Shown here piece after piece: positions 8,697-17,464 of a DNA stretch of 64,000 bases. Source of the DNA: Sphingomonadales bacterium (GTDB lineage Bacteria > Pseudomonadota > Alphaproteobacteria > Sphingomonadales > Sphingomonadaceae). The first letter of the stretch is position 1; the number at the start of each line of letters is the position of its first letter. The notes under the pieces were generated by a model. It was not told the origin of the DNA and made no database searches. It saw nothing but the letters and a program-made list of their open reading frames with translations. The position numbers and the translations under genes were made by a program. The DNA lies in assembly GCA_009995225.1 (NCBI GenBank), contig JAACPW010000002.1, positions 124,001 to 188,000 of the forward strand, given 5' to 3'.

Positions 8697-9469
8697 AGCC
8701 GGGCCTTATTGAAAAGATTGAAGAAATTCGCGGTGGTCCGCATTTTGATTTGTTCTACATCCGTTCCGCGAAGTTCGGCGATGAACGCGGCAGTATCGAC
8801 CACATAGGCCGGTTCACACACCCGTCCGCGATGCGGAACCGGTGCCAGGAAAGGGCTGTCCGTTTCGACCAGCAAGCGATCTTCGGGAACACTCTTCGCG
8901 ACCTCTTGCAACGCCTTAGCGTTCTTGAAGGTTACGATGCCTGAAAGCGAAATGGTCAGCCCCAACGCCAAAACCTTTTCGGCGAAGTCTGCCGATGCGG
9001 TAAAGCAATGGATCAGGGCGGGATAAGACCCCTTCCCCATTTCCTCGGCGAGAATTGCGTGGGTATCATCCTCGGCATCGCGGGTGTGGATGATCAGCGG
9101 AAGCTGCGTTTCGCGTGCAACATCGATGTGCATGCGAAACAGGGACTTCTGCACATCTCTGTCCGACTTGTCGTAATAATAATCGAGACCGGTTTCACCA
9201 ATCGCGATCACACGGGGATGCTGCGTCGCCTCAAGCAAAGCGGCCCGTCCGAGATCATGATGCGCATCGGCTTCGTGCGGATGGATCCCGACGCTGGCGA
9301 ACACGTCCGGTTCGCGGGCTGCGGTTGCGACTACCTGGCCCCATTCGCTTTGGCGGGTGGAGATATTGAGAAACGCGCCGACCCCGGCGGTACGCGCACG
9401 GTCGAGAACGTCGGTCTGATCTTCGACCAGACCTTTGTATTCAAGATGGCAGTGGCTATCGACCAGCAT
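8693..9469 (-). CDS. tatD: TatD-family metal-dependent DNase
   Basis: Protein of 258 residues of the amidohydrolase-fold TatD family (YcfH/TatD-like), 3'-5' exonuclease-type deoxyribonucleases. Metal ligands are visible: DSHCHL at residues 4-9, the Glu of GETGLDYYY, HTRDAEDD, HCFTAS, and Asp of VETDSPFLAP. The C-terminus keeps the family block HRGRVCEPAYV. Length is typical. The start ATG (9467-9469) shares a base with the metG stop (TGATG), the usual metG-tatD arrangement. The exact cellular role of this paralogue (DNA repair versus other nuclease) is not decided by sequence. It lacks a secretion signal. Confidence 0.92.
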   Translation of the reverse strand: MLVDSHCHLEYKGLVEDQTDVLDRARTAGVGAFLNISTRQSEWGQVVATAAREPDVFASVGIHPHEADAHHDLGRAALLEATQHPRVIAIGETGLDYYYDKSDRDVQKSLFRMHIDVARETQLPLIIHTRDAEDDTHAILAEEMGKGSYPALIHCFTASADFAEKVLALGLTISLSGIVTFKNAKALQEVAKSVPEDRLLVETDSPFLAPVPHRGRVCEPAYVVDTAAFIAELRGTDVEQIKMRTTANFFNLFNKARL

Positions 9470-11034
9470 CAGGCTGTGGCCTCCGGCTCCGGCAATTCAA
9501 GGCGCGGAAACAGCGGGGTCGGCGCCGCCACTGTGTGATCGCTGGCGAGGAGTCGGATGAACCAGTCGTGATCGCCGAGTGCAACGTAGTTTCGCTCCCC
9601 GGTTGGAATGCCGAGTTGATCAAGCAATGCTCCGGCTTTGTTTGGAACGACTGGCTGGATAGCGATGGCGAGATCGCGCAGCGCCACGAACAGCGTTTGC
9701 AGCACGGCCTTCATCCGCTCCGGATTCGTTTTCTTAAGACCCCAAGGCGCCTGTTCATCGACGTATTGATTGCATGCATAGACCGCGCGCAGCCACGCTT
9801 CGATGCCGGTCGAGAAAGAAAGGGCGTTGAAATCGCGTGGCAGTTCCGTTCCACATGCAATGGCTACCGTCTGTAAAAGAGCGACATCTGCATCGGTCCG
9901 ATCGAACGCTTCCAGCCTGCCATCCATGTTCTTTACGATCATTGATAGTGTTCGCTGCGCAAGATTGCCGAAGCTGTTTGCGAGCTCGGCATTGGTGCGC
10001 AAAACAATCGCTTCAGGTGAATAGCTACCATCCTGTCCGAAGGCGACCTCGCGCATCAGGAAGTAGCGCAAGGCATCCACACCGAATGTCTCGGCAAGCG
10101 TCAGTGGATCGGTGACATTGCCAAGCGACTTTGATTCCTTCTGCCCACGATTGAGCAGGAAGCCGTGGCCGAACACCTTTTTGGGAACCGGCAATTTGGC
10201 GCTCATCAGAAACGCTGGCCAGTAAATCGTGTGGAACCGCACGATGTCCTTGCCGATCAGGTGAAGATTGGCGGGCCAGAAATCGCCCATGTCATCGGGG
10301 TAACCCAGGCCTGTCAGATAATTGGTGAGCGCATCGACCCACACATACATGACATGGCTATCACTGCCCGGAACCTTGACCCCCCAGTCGAAGCTTGTGC
10401 GACTGACCGAAAGATCGCGCAGGCCCCCTTCGATGAAAGCCATCATTTCGTTGCGGCGGCTTGCCGGTTCTAGGAAGCCGGGTGTCTTCAGCAATTCAAG
10501 CAGTTGATCCTGATACTTCGAAAGTCGGAAGAACCAGCTTTCCTCAACCGTCCATTCGACCGGCGTGCCTTGCGGCGACAGCTTTTCGCCGCCCTCGGCT
10601 TCTACAAGCTCGCTTTCGTCGTAATAGGCCTCGTCGCGGACCGAATACCAGCCTTCGTAGCGATCGAGGTAGAGATCGCCCGCCGCCTCCATCGCCTGCC
10701 AGATTGCCTGGCTGGCACGGTGATGATCGGGTTCGGACGTGCGGATGAAGCGATCATACGAGATATCAAGTGCGTCGCACATGCTTCGGAAATAGCCAGA
10801 CATTTCGTCGGCCAGATCGGATGGCGCACGGCCCTGCTCTTCGGCCTTGCGCGCCATTTTCAGACCGTGCTCGTCCGTGCCAGTCTGGAACCGCACCGCG
10901 CGGCCTTGAAGGCGCTGAAAACGCGCAATCACGTCGGCTGCGATGGCCTCATACGCGTGGCCAATATGCGGGCGCCCGTTGGGGTAGCTGATCGCGGTGG
11001 TGATGTAGAAAGGGGTGTTGTCGGGGTCAGCCAT
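9469..11034 (-). CDS. metG: Methionyl-tRNA synthetase
   Basis: Charges tRNA-Met, both initiator and elongator. The protein has 521 residues. Class I signatures are HIGH at residues 23-26 and the KMSKS loop, written here KESKS near residue 298. The catalytic core shows TGTDEHG and YVWVDALTNYLTGLG. The zinc knuckle seems minimal, and the C-terminal EMAP-like tRNA-binding domain is absent, consistent with the short bacterial type. ATG 11034 is chosen because homology begins there (MADPDNTPFYITTAISYPNG). Further upstream in-frame codons encode only proline-rich filler inside holB. The start overlaps the end of holB by 8 bp, and the stop overlaps tatD. Confidence 0.96.
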   Translation of the reverse strand: MADPDNTPFYITTAISYPNGRPHIGHAYEAIAADVIARFQRLQGRAVRFQTGTDEHGLKMARKAEEQGRAPSDLADEMSGYFRSMCDALDISYDRFIRTSEPDHHRASQAIWQAMEAAGDLYLDRYEGWYSVRDEAYYDESELVEAEGGEKLSPQGTPVEWTVEESWFFRLSKYQDQLLELLKTPGFLEPASRRNEMMAFIEGGLRDLSVSRTSFDWGVKVPGSDSHVMYVWVDALTNYLTGLGYPDDMGDFWPANLHLIGKDIVRFHTIYWPAFLMSAKLPVPKKVFGHGFLLNRGQKESKSLGNVTDPLTLAETFGVDALRYFLMREVAFGQDGSYSPEAIVLRTNAELANSFGNLAQRTLSMIVKNMDGRLEAFDRTDADVALLQTVAIACGTELPRDFNALSFSTGIEAWLRAVYACNQYVDEQAPWGLKKTNPERMKAVLQTLFVALRDLAIAIQPVVPNKAGALLDQLGIPTGERNYVALGDHDWFIRLLASDHTVAAPTPLFPRLELPEPEATA

Positions 11035-11983
11035 GGGCGGTTTCGCTAGCGGGCGCGGCGGCGACAAGCAAGCTGCCGATCTCGAAGAGAAGCATCCCGG
11101 AGTCAAAATTGGCGGTGGGGGCCTCGGCGGTGAGCCTGACAAGCGCGCCGTGCGTTTCGATCAGACGCGCGCGGGCCTGCGGATCGTCAGTTGTCCGCGC
11201 GGCGCTGGCGACCAGTGATTGAGCGAGGTCAAGCACGGCCTGCACCCGGTCACGATCGGCGCGTGGTCCGATCAGACGTGAGAGTTCCCCCCGCCCTGCA
11301 AGCCCCGTGTCGCCGACATGCAGAAGCCCTGCGATCACCCGGGCGACAGGTGCGAGATCCTGGGCAGCGAACCGCTTGGCCACGCCGAATGAGCCTTCGG
11401 CTGCGGCAATGGCCTGCGGATCGGGCGCAAGCCCCGCGTCTGCCAGAAGCGCGGAAAGCTGGAGTTCGGTCAGCACCGGAAAGCGTAAGGTGCGGCAGCG
11501 CGAGCGGATGGTCGGGAGAAGCCGTGCCGGACGGTGGGTGACAAGCAGGAAGAAGGTGCCGACTGGTGGCTCTTCAAGGCTCTTGAGCAGCGCGTTTGCG
11601 GCAGATTTTTCCATGTCGTCGGCCGGATCGATAATGATCGCACGGCGGCTGCCAAGCGTCGGGCGGGTGATGAGCCGGCGCTGCATCGCGCGGATCTGTT
11701 TGATGCGGATCGAACGTGCGCGCTCGAACGGCTTGCCATCAGCCTGTGCCTTTTCGCCCTTGTCGTCCTTGGGCCCGTAGGTCAGCGTGATGATATCGGG
11801 ATGCTCGCCCGCGGGCTGCGCGATACCGGGCTCGGTGACGAGTTCCCGTGCAGCTGCAAGGGCAAAGTCACGCTTGCCCAGCCCGGCCTTGCCTGCAAGC
11901 AACCAGCCATGATGCATCCGTTCCCCGGCCAGCGCATCGCGCCATTGCCGCCAGGCTTCCTCGTGGTTGGGCCAGCGGGTCAT
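11027..11983 (-). CDS. holB: DNA polymerase III subunit delta'
   Basis: Clamp-loader subunit of the replicative polymerase, 318 residues. The N-terminal AAA+ region has a P-loop-like GKAGLGK (31-37), the Walker B-like IIIDPADDM, and the sensor block LLKSLEEPPVGTFFLLVTHRP, followed by PTIRSRCRTLRF. The four-cysteine zinc module found in enterobacterial delta' is not evident between residues 45 and 75. Start ATGA overlaps the tmk stop at 11980-11983, and its end overlaps metG by 8 bp. The tmk-holB-metG-tatD order is widely conserved in bacteria and supports the assignment. Confidence 0.93.
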   Translation of the reverse strand: MTRWPNHEEAWRQWRDALAGERMHHGWLLAGKAGLGKRDFALAAARELVTEPGIAQPAGEHPDIITLTYGPKDDKGEKAQADGKPFERARSIRIKQIRAMQRRLITRPTLGSRRAIIIDPADDMEKSAANALLKSLEEPPVGTFFLLVTHRPARLLPTIRSRCRTLRFPVLTELQLSALLADAGLAPDPQAIAAAEGSFGVAKRFAAQDLAPVARVIAGLLHVGDTGLAGRGELSRLIGPRADRDRVQAVLDLAQSLVASAARTTDDPQARARLIETHGALVRLTAEAPTANFDSGMLLFEIGSLLVAAAPASETAHG

Positions 11984-12615
11984 GCGACAAGGTCTTCGAG
12001 CGCAATGAGGATCCGTTCGTGGACGGCCGCCGGCGTACCAACGCCGTCGATGCTGGCAAAGCCCTGCGGATCGGCATCGGCGAGTTCGCGAAAGAAGGCG
12101 ACGACTGCACGATGATAGGCGGCAGAACGCCCCTCGATCGCATCTGCGGTTTGCCCGCGTTTTGCCAGTCGGTCGGCAAGAATAACCTCGTCGCCTTCCA
12201 GAAGAATCACGCGGTCGGGCCGAAGGCCGTCGCTGCCAAAGGCGTGGAGCGCGGTAATCGCCTGATCCCCCAGTTCGCCTGCGGCGCCCTGATAGGCACG
12301 GCTTGAATCGACGAAGCGGTCACAGATGACCCATTCACCCCGGCCAAGCGCGGGGCGTATCAGGTGCGCGACATGATCGGAGCGGGCAGCAGCGAAGAGC
12401 AGCGCTTCAGCCTGAGCAGGCCAACCGTTTTGCCCCGGCGGCTGAAGCAAGAGATCGCGGATCGCTTCGGCACCTGGCGTTCCACCCGGCTCCCGCGTTG
12501 TGACGACCGTGTATCCGCGAGCCCGCAACGCTTCGGCGAGTAGGCGCGCCTGGGTCGATTTGCCAGCACCCTCCCCGCCTTCAAAGGCGATGAAACGGCC
12601 GCGCAGGGCGCTCAA
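11980..12615 (-). CDS. tmk: Thymidylate kinase
   Basis: Phosphorylates dTMP to dTDP. The protein has 211 residues with P-loop GGEGAGKS (13-20), the DR(Y/F)-type motif CDRFVDSSRAYQG that binds dTMP, and a lid region near AKRGQTADAIEGRS. The start appears to be TTG (12613-12615), overlapping the stop of the upstream peptidase gene as TTGA. No ATG or GTG lies between this codon and the P-loop, so the non-ATG start is well constrained. Gene order dacA-type, tmk, holB, metG fits a conserved alphaproteobacterial cluster. Confidence 0.95.
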   Translation of the reverse strand: MSALRGRFIAFEGGEGAGKSTQARLLAEALRARGYTVVTTREPGGTPGAEAIRDLLLQPPGQNGWPAQAEALLFAAARSDHVAHLIRPALGRGEWVICDRFVDSSRAYQGAAGELGDQAITALHAFGSDGLRPDRVILLEGDEVILADRLAKRGQTADAIEGRSAAYHRAVVAFFRELADADPQGFASIDGVGTPAAVHERILIALEDLVA

Positions 12616-13784
12616 GAGAACACCGCCGCCATTGCGTTGATCATCCGTTCGAACGGGCTCGCCGTGCCGATCGCTTCGGCAGCATAAAGCGGCACACGGG
12701 CAGGCGCGACACCGGGGGCCACCACTTCCAGTACGGCGACTTGCTGTCCTGCTGCGATCGGCGCGCGCAGCGGCCCTTCGTAACGGATCGTAGCGGTCAA
12801 GGCGCCGTCGCTACCGCGTGGCAGATTGATCGCCACGGGGCCGGCAGCCTTCAAGCCTACGGTTCGCGCGCCGCCATCCTGCACCCGCGCCGTGCCAACC
12901 ACTGCACCGGGTGCGAACAAGCGCCGGCGTTCAAAGGCGTTGAACCCCCACTCGATATAGGATTTGGCCAGACGGGCCCGTAGCCGTCCGTTTTCCACAC
13001 CGGCCAGCACCATGACCAGTCGCTTTCCGTCGCGCCGTGCCGTGCCGAGGTAAGAAAAGCCTGATTCATTGGTGAAGCCAGTCTTGATCCCGTCCGCGCC
13101 AGGAACGCGCCCGATCATCGGATCGTGATTGATTTGCGCGATGCCTTTGTAATCAAAGCCCGCACGCCCGATGTAATAGCCGAACTTGTCCGGGTGACGG
13201 GTAATCAGCGCCCGCGCCAAAGCCACCAGATCGTTGGCGGTCGTGAATGTCCGTCCTTCGTCGGGCCAGCCGTTAGGCGTACTGAAATGGCTCCCCGTCA
13301 TTCCGAGACTCCGCGCTGTACGGTTCATGGCCGTGGTCCAGGCCGCAACCGATCCCGCTTGACCCTCTGCCAGCACCGCCGCCGCATCATTGCCCGAGAC
13401 ATTGGCGATGCCAAGCAGGAGATCGTCGACTCGCACCTGTTCGCCCCGATCCAGAAACATGGTCGAACCTTTCCGCCGCCATTCGCGCGCAACAGTGGGG
13501 CTCATCATGAAGACCTGCGCGGGATCCAACCGACCTGCCTCGATCAATTCGAAGGCGAGATAGAGCGTCATCACCTTGGTCACCGATGCGGGCATGAAAC
13601 GCGCATCGGGATGGCGGGCATGAAGCACCTGACCACTACCCAGATCCACCAGCAGCGCCACGGGCGCTTCGGTGGCATCGGGCACGGCCGGGGGGACCGC
13701 GCCAGGATCAGGTACGCGCGCCTGTGCGGGCATCGCAGTGGCGGCAAGGAACAGGGCACATAGTCGAAGAGTTTGCGAAGGCAT
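12612..13784 (-). CDS. D-alanyl-D-alanine carboxypeptidase (PBP5/6-type)
   Basis: Low-molecular-weight penicillin-binding protein trimming the terminal D-Ala of peptidoglycan stem peptides. It has 390 residues with a signal peptide ending near AMPAQA (residue 21). Catalytic motifs are SVTK (Ser67, Lys70), SGN in NVSGNDAA, and KTG in DGIKTGFTNES. The C-terminal part (about 280-390) is a beta-rich PBP5-type domain. No terminal amphipathic anchor is obvious. ATG 13784 begins a clean signal sequence and is preferred over an in-frame codon at 13808. The gene may head the overlapping operon leading to tmk and holB. The symbol dacA/dacC cannot be chosen from sequence alone. Confidence 0.92.
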   Translation of the reverse strand: MPSQTLRLCALFLAATAMPAQARVPDPGAVPPAVPDATEAPVALLVDLGSGQVLHARHPDARFMPASVTKVMTLYLAFELIEAGRLDPAQVFMMSPTVAREWRRKGSTMFLDRGEQVRVDDLLLGIANVSGNDAAAVLAEGQAGSVAAWTTAMNRTARSLGMTGSHFSTPNGWPDEGRTFTTANDLVALARALITRHPDKFGYYIGRAGFDYKGIAQINHDPMIGRVPGADGIKTGFTNESGFSYLGTARRDGKRLVMVLAGVENGRLRARLAKSYIEWGFNAFERRRLFAPGAVVGTARVQDGGARTVGLKAAGPVAINLPRGSDGALTATIRYEGPLRAPIAAGQQVAVLEVVAPGVAPARVPLYAAEAIGTASPFERMINAMAAVFS

Positions 13785-13837
13785 CACGGCACGGCCTATA
13801 TCGGCCACCTTCGTGCTTGGCGAGGCACGGCGGCGCT

Positions 13838-14887
13838 TCAGTTCACGATTTCGTCTGCCAGCAACCCCACGCTCATCGCGTAATAGCTTGAGCAGTTATA
13901 TTCCAGGATTGCACGATAATTGCCGGTCAGCAGCCATGCGGGTGCGCCAGGACCATCGGGCTGGAAAAACGACACCATGACATCATCGGCGAGCGGGCGC
14001 TGCGGCACGACGCCGGCAGCACGCCATTCGGCCACCGTCATCCAGCGGCTGAGGCGTTCATGCACGCGCGGACACACAGGCGACACGAGCCGGGTGCGAT
14101 AAGCCGAAGCGTCGAAGCCCGAAGGCACGCTGGCCCGGACACCCCAGGGTTGGCCCTGCCGCCATCCGGCATCACGGAAATAATTGGCGATCGACGCGAA
14201 GGTGTCAGCGCGGTTGGAGAAGATATCCGCGCGCGCATCGCCATCGCCATCGGTTGCCAGGCGGAGGTAAACGCTGGGCAGGAACTGCGGGTTGCCGAAA
14301 GCCCCGGCATAGCTGCCCACCAGTTGCGAACGGTCAAAACCTTTGTCAGCAATCTTCATCAACGCAATGAATTCGCCGGAAAACAGCTCACGCCGCCGCC
14401 CTTCCCAGGCCAGCGTTGCGAGGCTGCGGGCCAGATCGAAGTCCCCCTTGACCCGGCCATAGCTGGTTTCATGCCCGAAGATTGCAACAATGATCGCCCC
14501 CGGAACGCCGTATTGTGCTTCGATTCGGGCAAGGAGATCGCGGTGCTGGCTGTAAACCGAACGCCCTCTTCCAATCCGCGCTGCATCGACATGGGTGGCG
14601 ATGTAGTTCGACATCGGCGGATAGCCGCGCGACGTGGAACTGCCAGGCTGGTTATTATCAAGTGCGATGACGCGAGGATTGGGTGTCAGCCCAGCGGTCA
14701 TCCGGGCAACCGTATCCGCGCGCACGCCTTCTCCCAGCGCGCGCGCCTTAAGGAGTTCAAGGTAGGCATCGAACGAAATGCCATCAACACTGGCCTGCGC
14801 GGCTGCCGGGGCAACAGCGGGCGGCGCGCCAAAAATCGCGAGAGAACCAAGTGCAAGCGCGGCGGCAGGGAGAAAACGATGTATCAT
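13838..14887 (-). CDS. Lytic murein transglycosylase, MltB-like (SLT_2 family)
   Basis: Periplasmic enzyme cleaving the MurNAc-GlcNAc bond with anhydro product formation. The protein has 349 residues and a signal peptide of about 34 residues (ending AAAQA). The conserved block around the catalytic Glu is IFGHETSYGR, followed by DLARSLATLAWEGRR, the GSYAGAFGNPQFLPSVY motif and DGDGDADI-like calcium-loop residues, all typical for MltB. No lipobox cysteine follows the signal, so it is probably soluble. The ATG at 14887 starts the signal sequence directly; upstream codons lack a Shine-Dalgarno. The leader contains a 7-bp inverted repeat (14916-14939). It is separated from the dacA-type gene by 53 bp and could be first in that operon. 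Confidence 0.9.
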   Translation of the reverse strand: MIHRFLPAAALALGSLAIFGAPPAVAPAAAQASVDGISFDAYLELLKARALGEGVRADTVARMTAGLTPNPRVIALDNNQPGSSTSRGYPPMSNYIATHVDAARIGRGRSVYSQHRDLLARIEAQYGVPGAIIVAIFGHETSYGRVKGDFDLARSLATLAWEGRRRELFSGEFIALMKIADKGFDRSQLVGSYAGAFGNPQFLPSVYLRLATDGDGDARADIFSNRADTFASIANYFRDAGWRQGQPWGVRASVPSGFDASAYRTRLVSPVCPRVHERLSRWMTVAEWRAAGVVPQRPLADDVMVSFFQPDGPGAPAWLLTGNYRAILEYNCSSYYAMSVGLLADEIVN

Positions 14888-15027
14888 GGGTGCAGGGATG
14901 TCATACTCTGTCTGAATCCCCAACAACCGAACTGGGGATGACTCGGCCAAATGTCTTGGCTAGAGGGCGCGGCGTCGCTGTTGAAGGGTGACAAGGCGAA
15001 GATCCGGCATTAGCCAGATGACGCAGC

Positions 15028-15117
15028 GGACAGGTGGCCGAGTGGTTTAAGGCAGCGGTCTTGAAAACCGCCGTAGGTGCAAGCCTACCGTGGGTTCGAA
15101 TCCCACCCTGTCCGCCA
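15028..15117 (+). tRNA. tRNA-Ser (anticodon TGA)
   Basis: The 90-nt sequence folds as a class II tRNA. The acceptor stem is GGACAGG (15028-15034) paired with CCTGTCC (15107-15113), followed by G and an encoded CCA (15115-15117). The anticodon stem GCGGT/ACCGC (15055-15059 / 15067-15071) closes the loop CTTGAAA with anticodon TGA at 15062-15064. A variable arm (CGTAGGTGCAAGCCTACG) follows, and the T loop is GGTTCGAATCC. The long variable arm and anticodon identify serine, reading UCA and UCG codons. It stands alone, with the methyltransferase gene converging on it 10 bp downstream. Confidence 0.97.
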
Positions 15118-15127
15118 GCACCTGCAA

Positions 15128-15994
15128 TCATCCGACCGGTTTTGCGCGGGCCGTCACCAGCCACGCCTTGCAGGGGAGCATCACGCCCTCGCCCACCTGA
15201 TGGTAGCGGGTGAACATCCCGGTGAGATCGGACCTGGCAGCGTCCCGGACGCCTGCACCCTGTTCGCCCAGCACTCGGCCGACTGCCATCGACGCGAGCA
15301 CAAAATCAGTGGCTTCATCGGGCGTTGCCCCCGGTCCGCCGACCGGTTGAAGCCCTTGATAGGTGGCTACATCGATGTCCGAAAAGCCGCCGCTCTCAAG
15401 CACATCGTTCAGATAGCCGCGATCTTCAAAAGCGAACGGGCCCGGTGCGCGCGGAGTCGCGGGCGGGATGTCGACGTGTTGGCGCACAACGCCCATCACT
15501 TCCATCATCCACAGATTGTCACGCGGGTTGGCCCAGACCGCCAGATCGATCCGCGCTCCGGCCTTCAGCATGCCGCTCAGATTGGCAAAGGCCGGTGCAG
15601 GCGTCTCGAAGAACATCGAGCCGAAGCGCGAGAACAGCCGGTCGAACGGGGGTTCATCGAGCCGGGCGGTGGCCGCATCGGCGCAGACGAATCGGGCCAG
15701 GCTGCCAGCCTCCGTCGCGCGGGCCCTGGCCCGCTCGATCAGCATCGGCGCGACATCGAGCCCGAGCGCCGCGCCGCCTGGCCCCACGGTCTCGGCAATC
15801 GCAAGCGTCGTTGCCCCGCCCCCACAGCCCAGATCGAGCACCCGCTCGCCCGCCTGATACCCGGCGCGCTCCAGCAAGGCGGCGCCGATGGGAGCGATCA
15901 TGTTTTCGAACCGGTCGAGATTGGCGAGCCAGCGCGCGCCCATCTCGCCCGCCCAATCCTCGCCCTTCAAGGCTTCGGTGCCGGATTGTGTCAC
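15128..15994 (-). CDS. Class I SAM-dependent methyltransferase
   Basis: Protein of 288 residues with a Rossmann-type methyltransferase domain. Motif I is VLDLGCGGGATTLAIA (about residues 52-67), followed by GLDVAPMLIERARAR and the motif II region ADAATARLDEPPFDRLFSRFGSMFF. This pattern is shared by UbiE/arsenite-type small-molecule methyltransferases. The substrate cannot be inferred. The start is GTG (15992-15994), 11 bp downstream of the lpdA stop in the same direction, so lpdA and this gene may be co-transcribed. It ends 10 bp from the 3' end of tRNA-Ser on the opposite strand. Confidence 0.85.
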   Translation of the reverse strand: MTQSGTEALKGEDWAGEMGARWLANLDRFENMIAPIGAALLERAGYQAGERVLDLGCGGGATTLAIAETVGPGGAALGLDVAPMLIERARARATEAGSLARFVCADAATARLDEPPFDRLFSRFGSMFFETPAPAFANLSGMLKAGARIDLAVWANPRDNLWMMEVMGVVRQHVDIPPATPRAPGPFAFEDRGYLNDVLESGGFSDIDVATYQGLQPVGGPGATPDEATDFVLASMAVGRVLGEQGAGVRDAARSDLTGMFTRYHQVGEGVMLPCKAWLVTARAKPVG

Positions 15995-16004
15995 AGGTAT
16001 CCCC

Positions 16005-17414
16005 CTAGAAATGGATCGCCCGTCCGTAAGCGTCGAGCACGCTTTCGTGCATCATCTCGCTCAAGGTCGGGTGCGGGAAGACAGTCTGCATCAGTTCGGC
16101 CTCGGTCGTCTCCAGCGTCTTGCCGACGGTGTAGCCCTGGATCAGTTCGGTGACTTCCGCGCCGACCATGTGCGCGCCCAGCAACTCGCCGGTATGCGCG
16201 TCGAAGATGGTCTTGATGAAGCCCTCGGCCTCACCCAGCGCGATGGCCTTGCCGTTGCCGATGAAGGGGAAGCTGCCGACGCGGATTTCGTGGCCCGCTT
16301 CCGTCGCCTTGGCTTCGGTCAGGCCGACGCTGGCAATCTGCGGGTGGCAATAGGTGCAGCCGGGGATGTTGTTGCGGTTGAGTGGGTGCGGGTGGACGTC
16401 TGTGTTGCCGAGTTCCTGCGCGATGGCTTCGGCGCAGGTCACACCTTCGTGGCTCGCTTTATGCGCCAGCCACGGGCCGGGCGTGCAGTCGCCGATGGCC
16501 CACAGGCCTTTGGTCTTGGTGCGGCCATAGGGGTCGATCTGGATGAAGCCGCGATCCATCTCAGCGAGTTTTTCGATCCCGATATTCTCGGTATTGGGGA
16601 CGATCCCGATGGCGACGATGACGTGGGTGAAATCGCTGGCGGCGCTCTTGCCCGCCTTGTCCTTGATCGTGGCGGTGATGCCCTTGTCCGACAACTTGAG
16701 ATTCTCAACGCCCGCACCGGTCATGATGGTGATGCCCTGCTTTTTCAGCGACTTTTCGAGGAAGGTCGAGACGTCCGCGTCTTCCACCGGCACGATCCTG
16801 TCGAGCATTTCCACCACGGTCACTTCGCTGCCTAGATCGTTGTAGAAGCTGGCAAATTCGATCCCGATTGCGCCCGATCCGATCACCAGCAGCTTTTCGG
16901 GCAGTTCGGCGGGCGTCATGGCGTGGCGATAGGTCCACACGCGCTTGCCGTCGGCCTTAGCGAAGGGCAGGTCGCGCGCGCGGGCGCCGGTGGCAACGAT
17001 GATGTGCTTGGCGGTGAGCTTTTCCTCGCCTTTCTCGCCTGTCACGGTGAGGCTGGTGGCGCCGGTCAGCTTGCCCTCGCCCATGTGGACGGTGATCTTG
17101 TTCTTCTTCATCAGGTGCCCAATGCCCTGATTGAGCTGCTTGGCCACCCCGCGGCTGCGCTTGACGATCGCGGCGAGATCCGCCTCGATCCCCTTGGCGA
17201 CGAGGCCGTAATCCTTGGCATTCTGCATGTAGTGGAAGATCTCGGCCGAGCGCAGCATCGCCTTGGTCGGGATGCAACCCCAGTTGAGGCAGATGCCACC
17301 CAGATTCTCGCGTTCCACGATTGCGGTCTTCAGGCCCAGCTGCGCGCAGCGAATCGCCGCGACATAGCCGCCGGGGCCGGAACCAAGCACGATCACGTCG
17401 TAGGAGGCAGACAT
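16005..17414 (-). CDS. lpdA: Dihydrolipoyl dehydrogenase (E3)
   Basis: FAD enzyme that reoxidises dihydrolipoamide in the pyruvate dehydrogenase and related complexes. The protein has 469 residues: FAD-binding GSGPGGY (11-17), redox disulfide in GGICLNWGCIPTK (Cys42, Cys47), NAD-binding IGSGAIGIEFASFY, second FAD motif AIGDCTPGP, and the catalytic His-Glu region HPTLSEMMHES near the C-terminus. No lipoyl domain is fused at the N-terminus. It shares direction with pdhC, which lies 1.4 kb upstream. The intervening DNA carries a REP-type repeat and an operator-like palindrome, so lpdA probably has its own promoter. Confidence 0.96.
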   Translation of the reverse strand: MSASYDVIVLGSGPGGYVAAIRCAQLGLKTAIVERENLGGICLNWGCIPTKAMLRSAEIFHYMQNAKDYGLVAKGIEADLAAIVKRSRGVAKQLNQGIGHLMKKNKITVHMGEGKLTGATSLTVTGEKGEEKLTAKHIIVATGARARDLPFAKADGKRVWTYRHAMTPAELPEKLLVIGSGAIGIEFASFYNDLGSEVTVVEMLDRIVPVEDADVSTFLEKSLKKQGITIMTGAGVENLKLSDKGITATIKDKAGKSAASDFTHVIVAIGIVPNTENIGIEKLAEMDRGFIQIDPYGRTKTKGLWAIGDCTPGPWLAHKASHEGVTCAEAIAQELGNTDVHPHPLNRNNIPGCTYCHPQIASVGLTEAKATEAGHEIRVGSFPFIGNGKAIALGEAEGFIKTIFDAHTGELLGAHMVGAEVTELIQGYTVGKTLETTEAELMQTVFPHPTLSEMMHESVLDAYGRAIHF

Positions 17415-17447
17415 TCAGGTTATCCCTTGTTTGGCTGAACTGTAGGA

Positions 17448-17464
17448 GACAGTGAGACACTGTC
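17448..17464. promoter_or_regulatory. Operator-like perfect inverted repeat upstream of lpdA
   Basis: GACAGTG (17448-17454) and CACTGTC (17458-17464) form a perfect 7+7 inverted repeat around AGA. The repeat lies 34 bp upstream of the lpdA start on the minus strand, where a repressor operator or activator site would be expected. It is not followed by a T-run and its 3-nt centre is too tight for a good RNA hairpin loop, so a dimeric protein-binding site is the more natural reading. The cognate regulator is unknown. Confidence 0.4.

Noticed and set aside
14901..15164. Minus-strand reading frame across tRNA-Ser with the peptide GGIRTHGRLAPTAVFKTAALNH
   Set aside because: This peptide is the well-known false translation of the antisense strand of a serine tRNA gene. 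The tRNA structure explains the sequence.
15077..16153. Plus-strand frame starting MQAYRGFESHPVRQ downstream of tRNA-Ser
   Set aside because: The start comes from the 3' half of tRNA-Ser and the rest is antisense to the methyltransferase gene.
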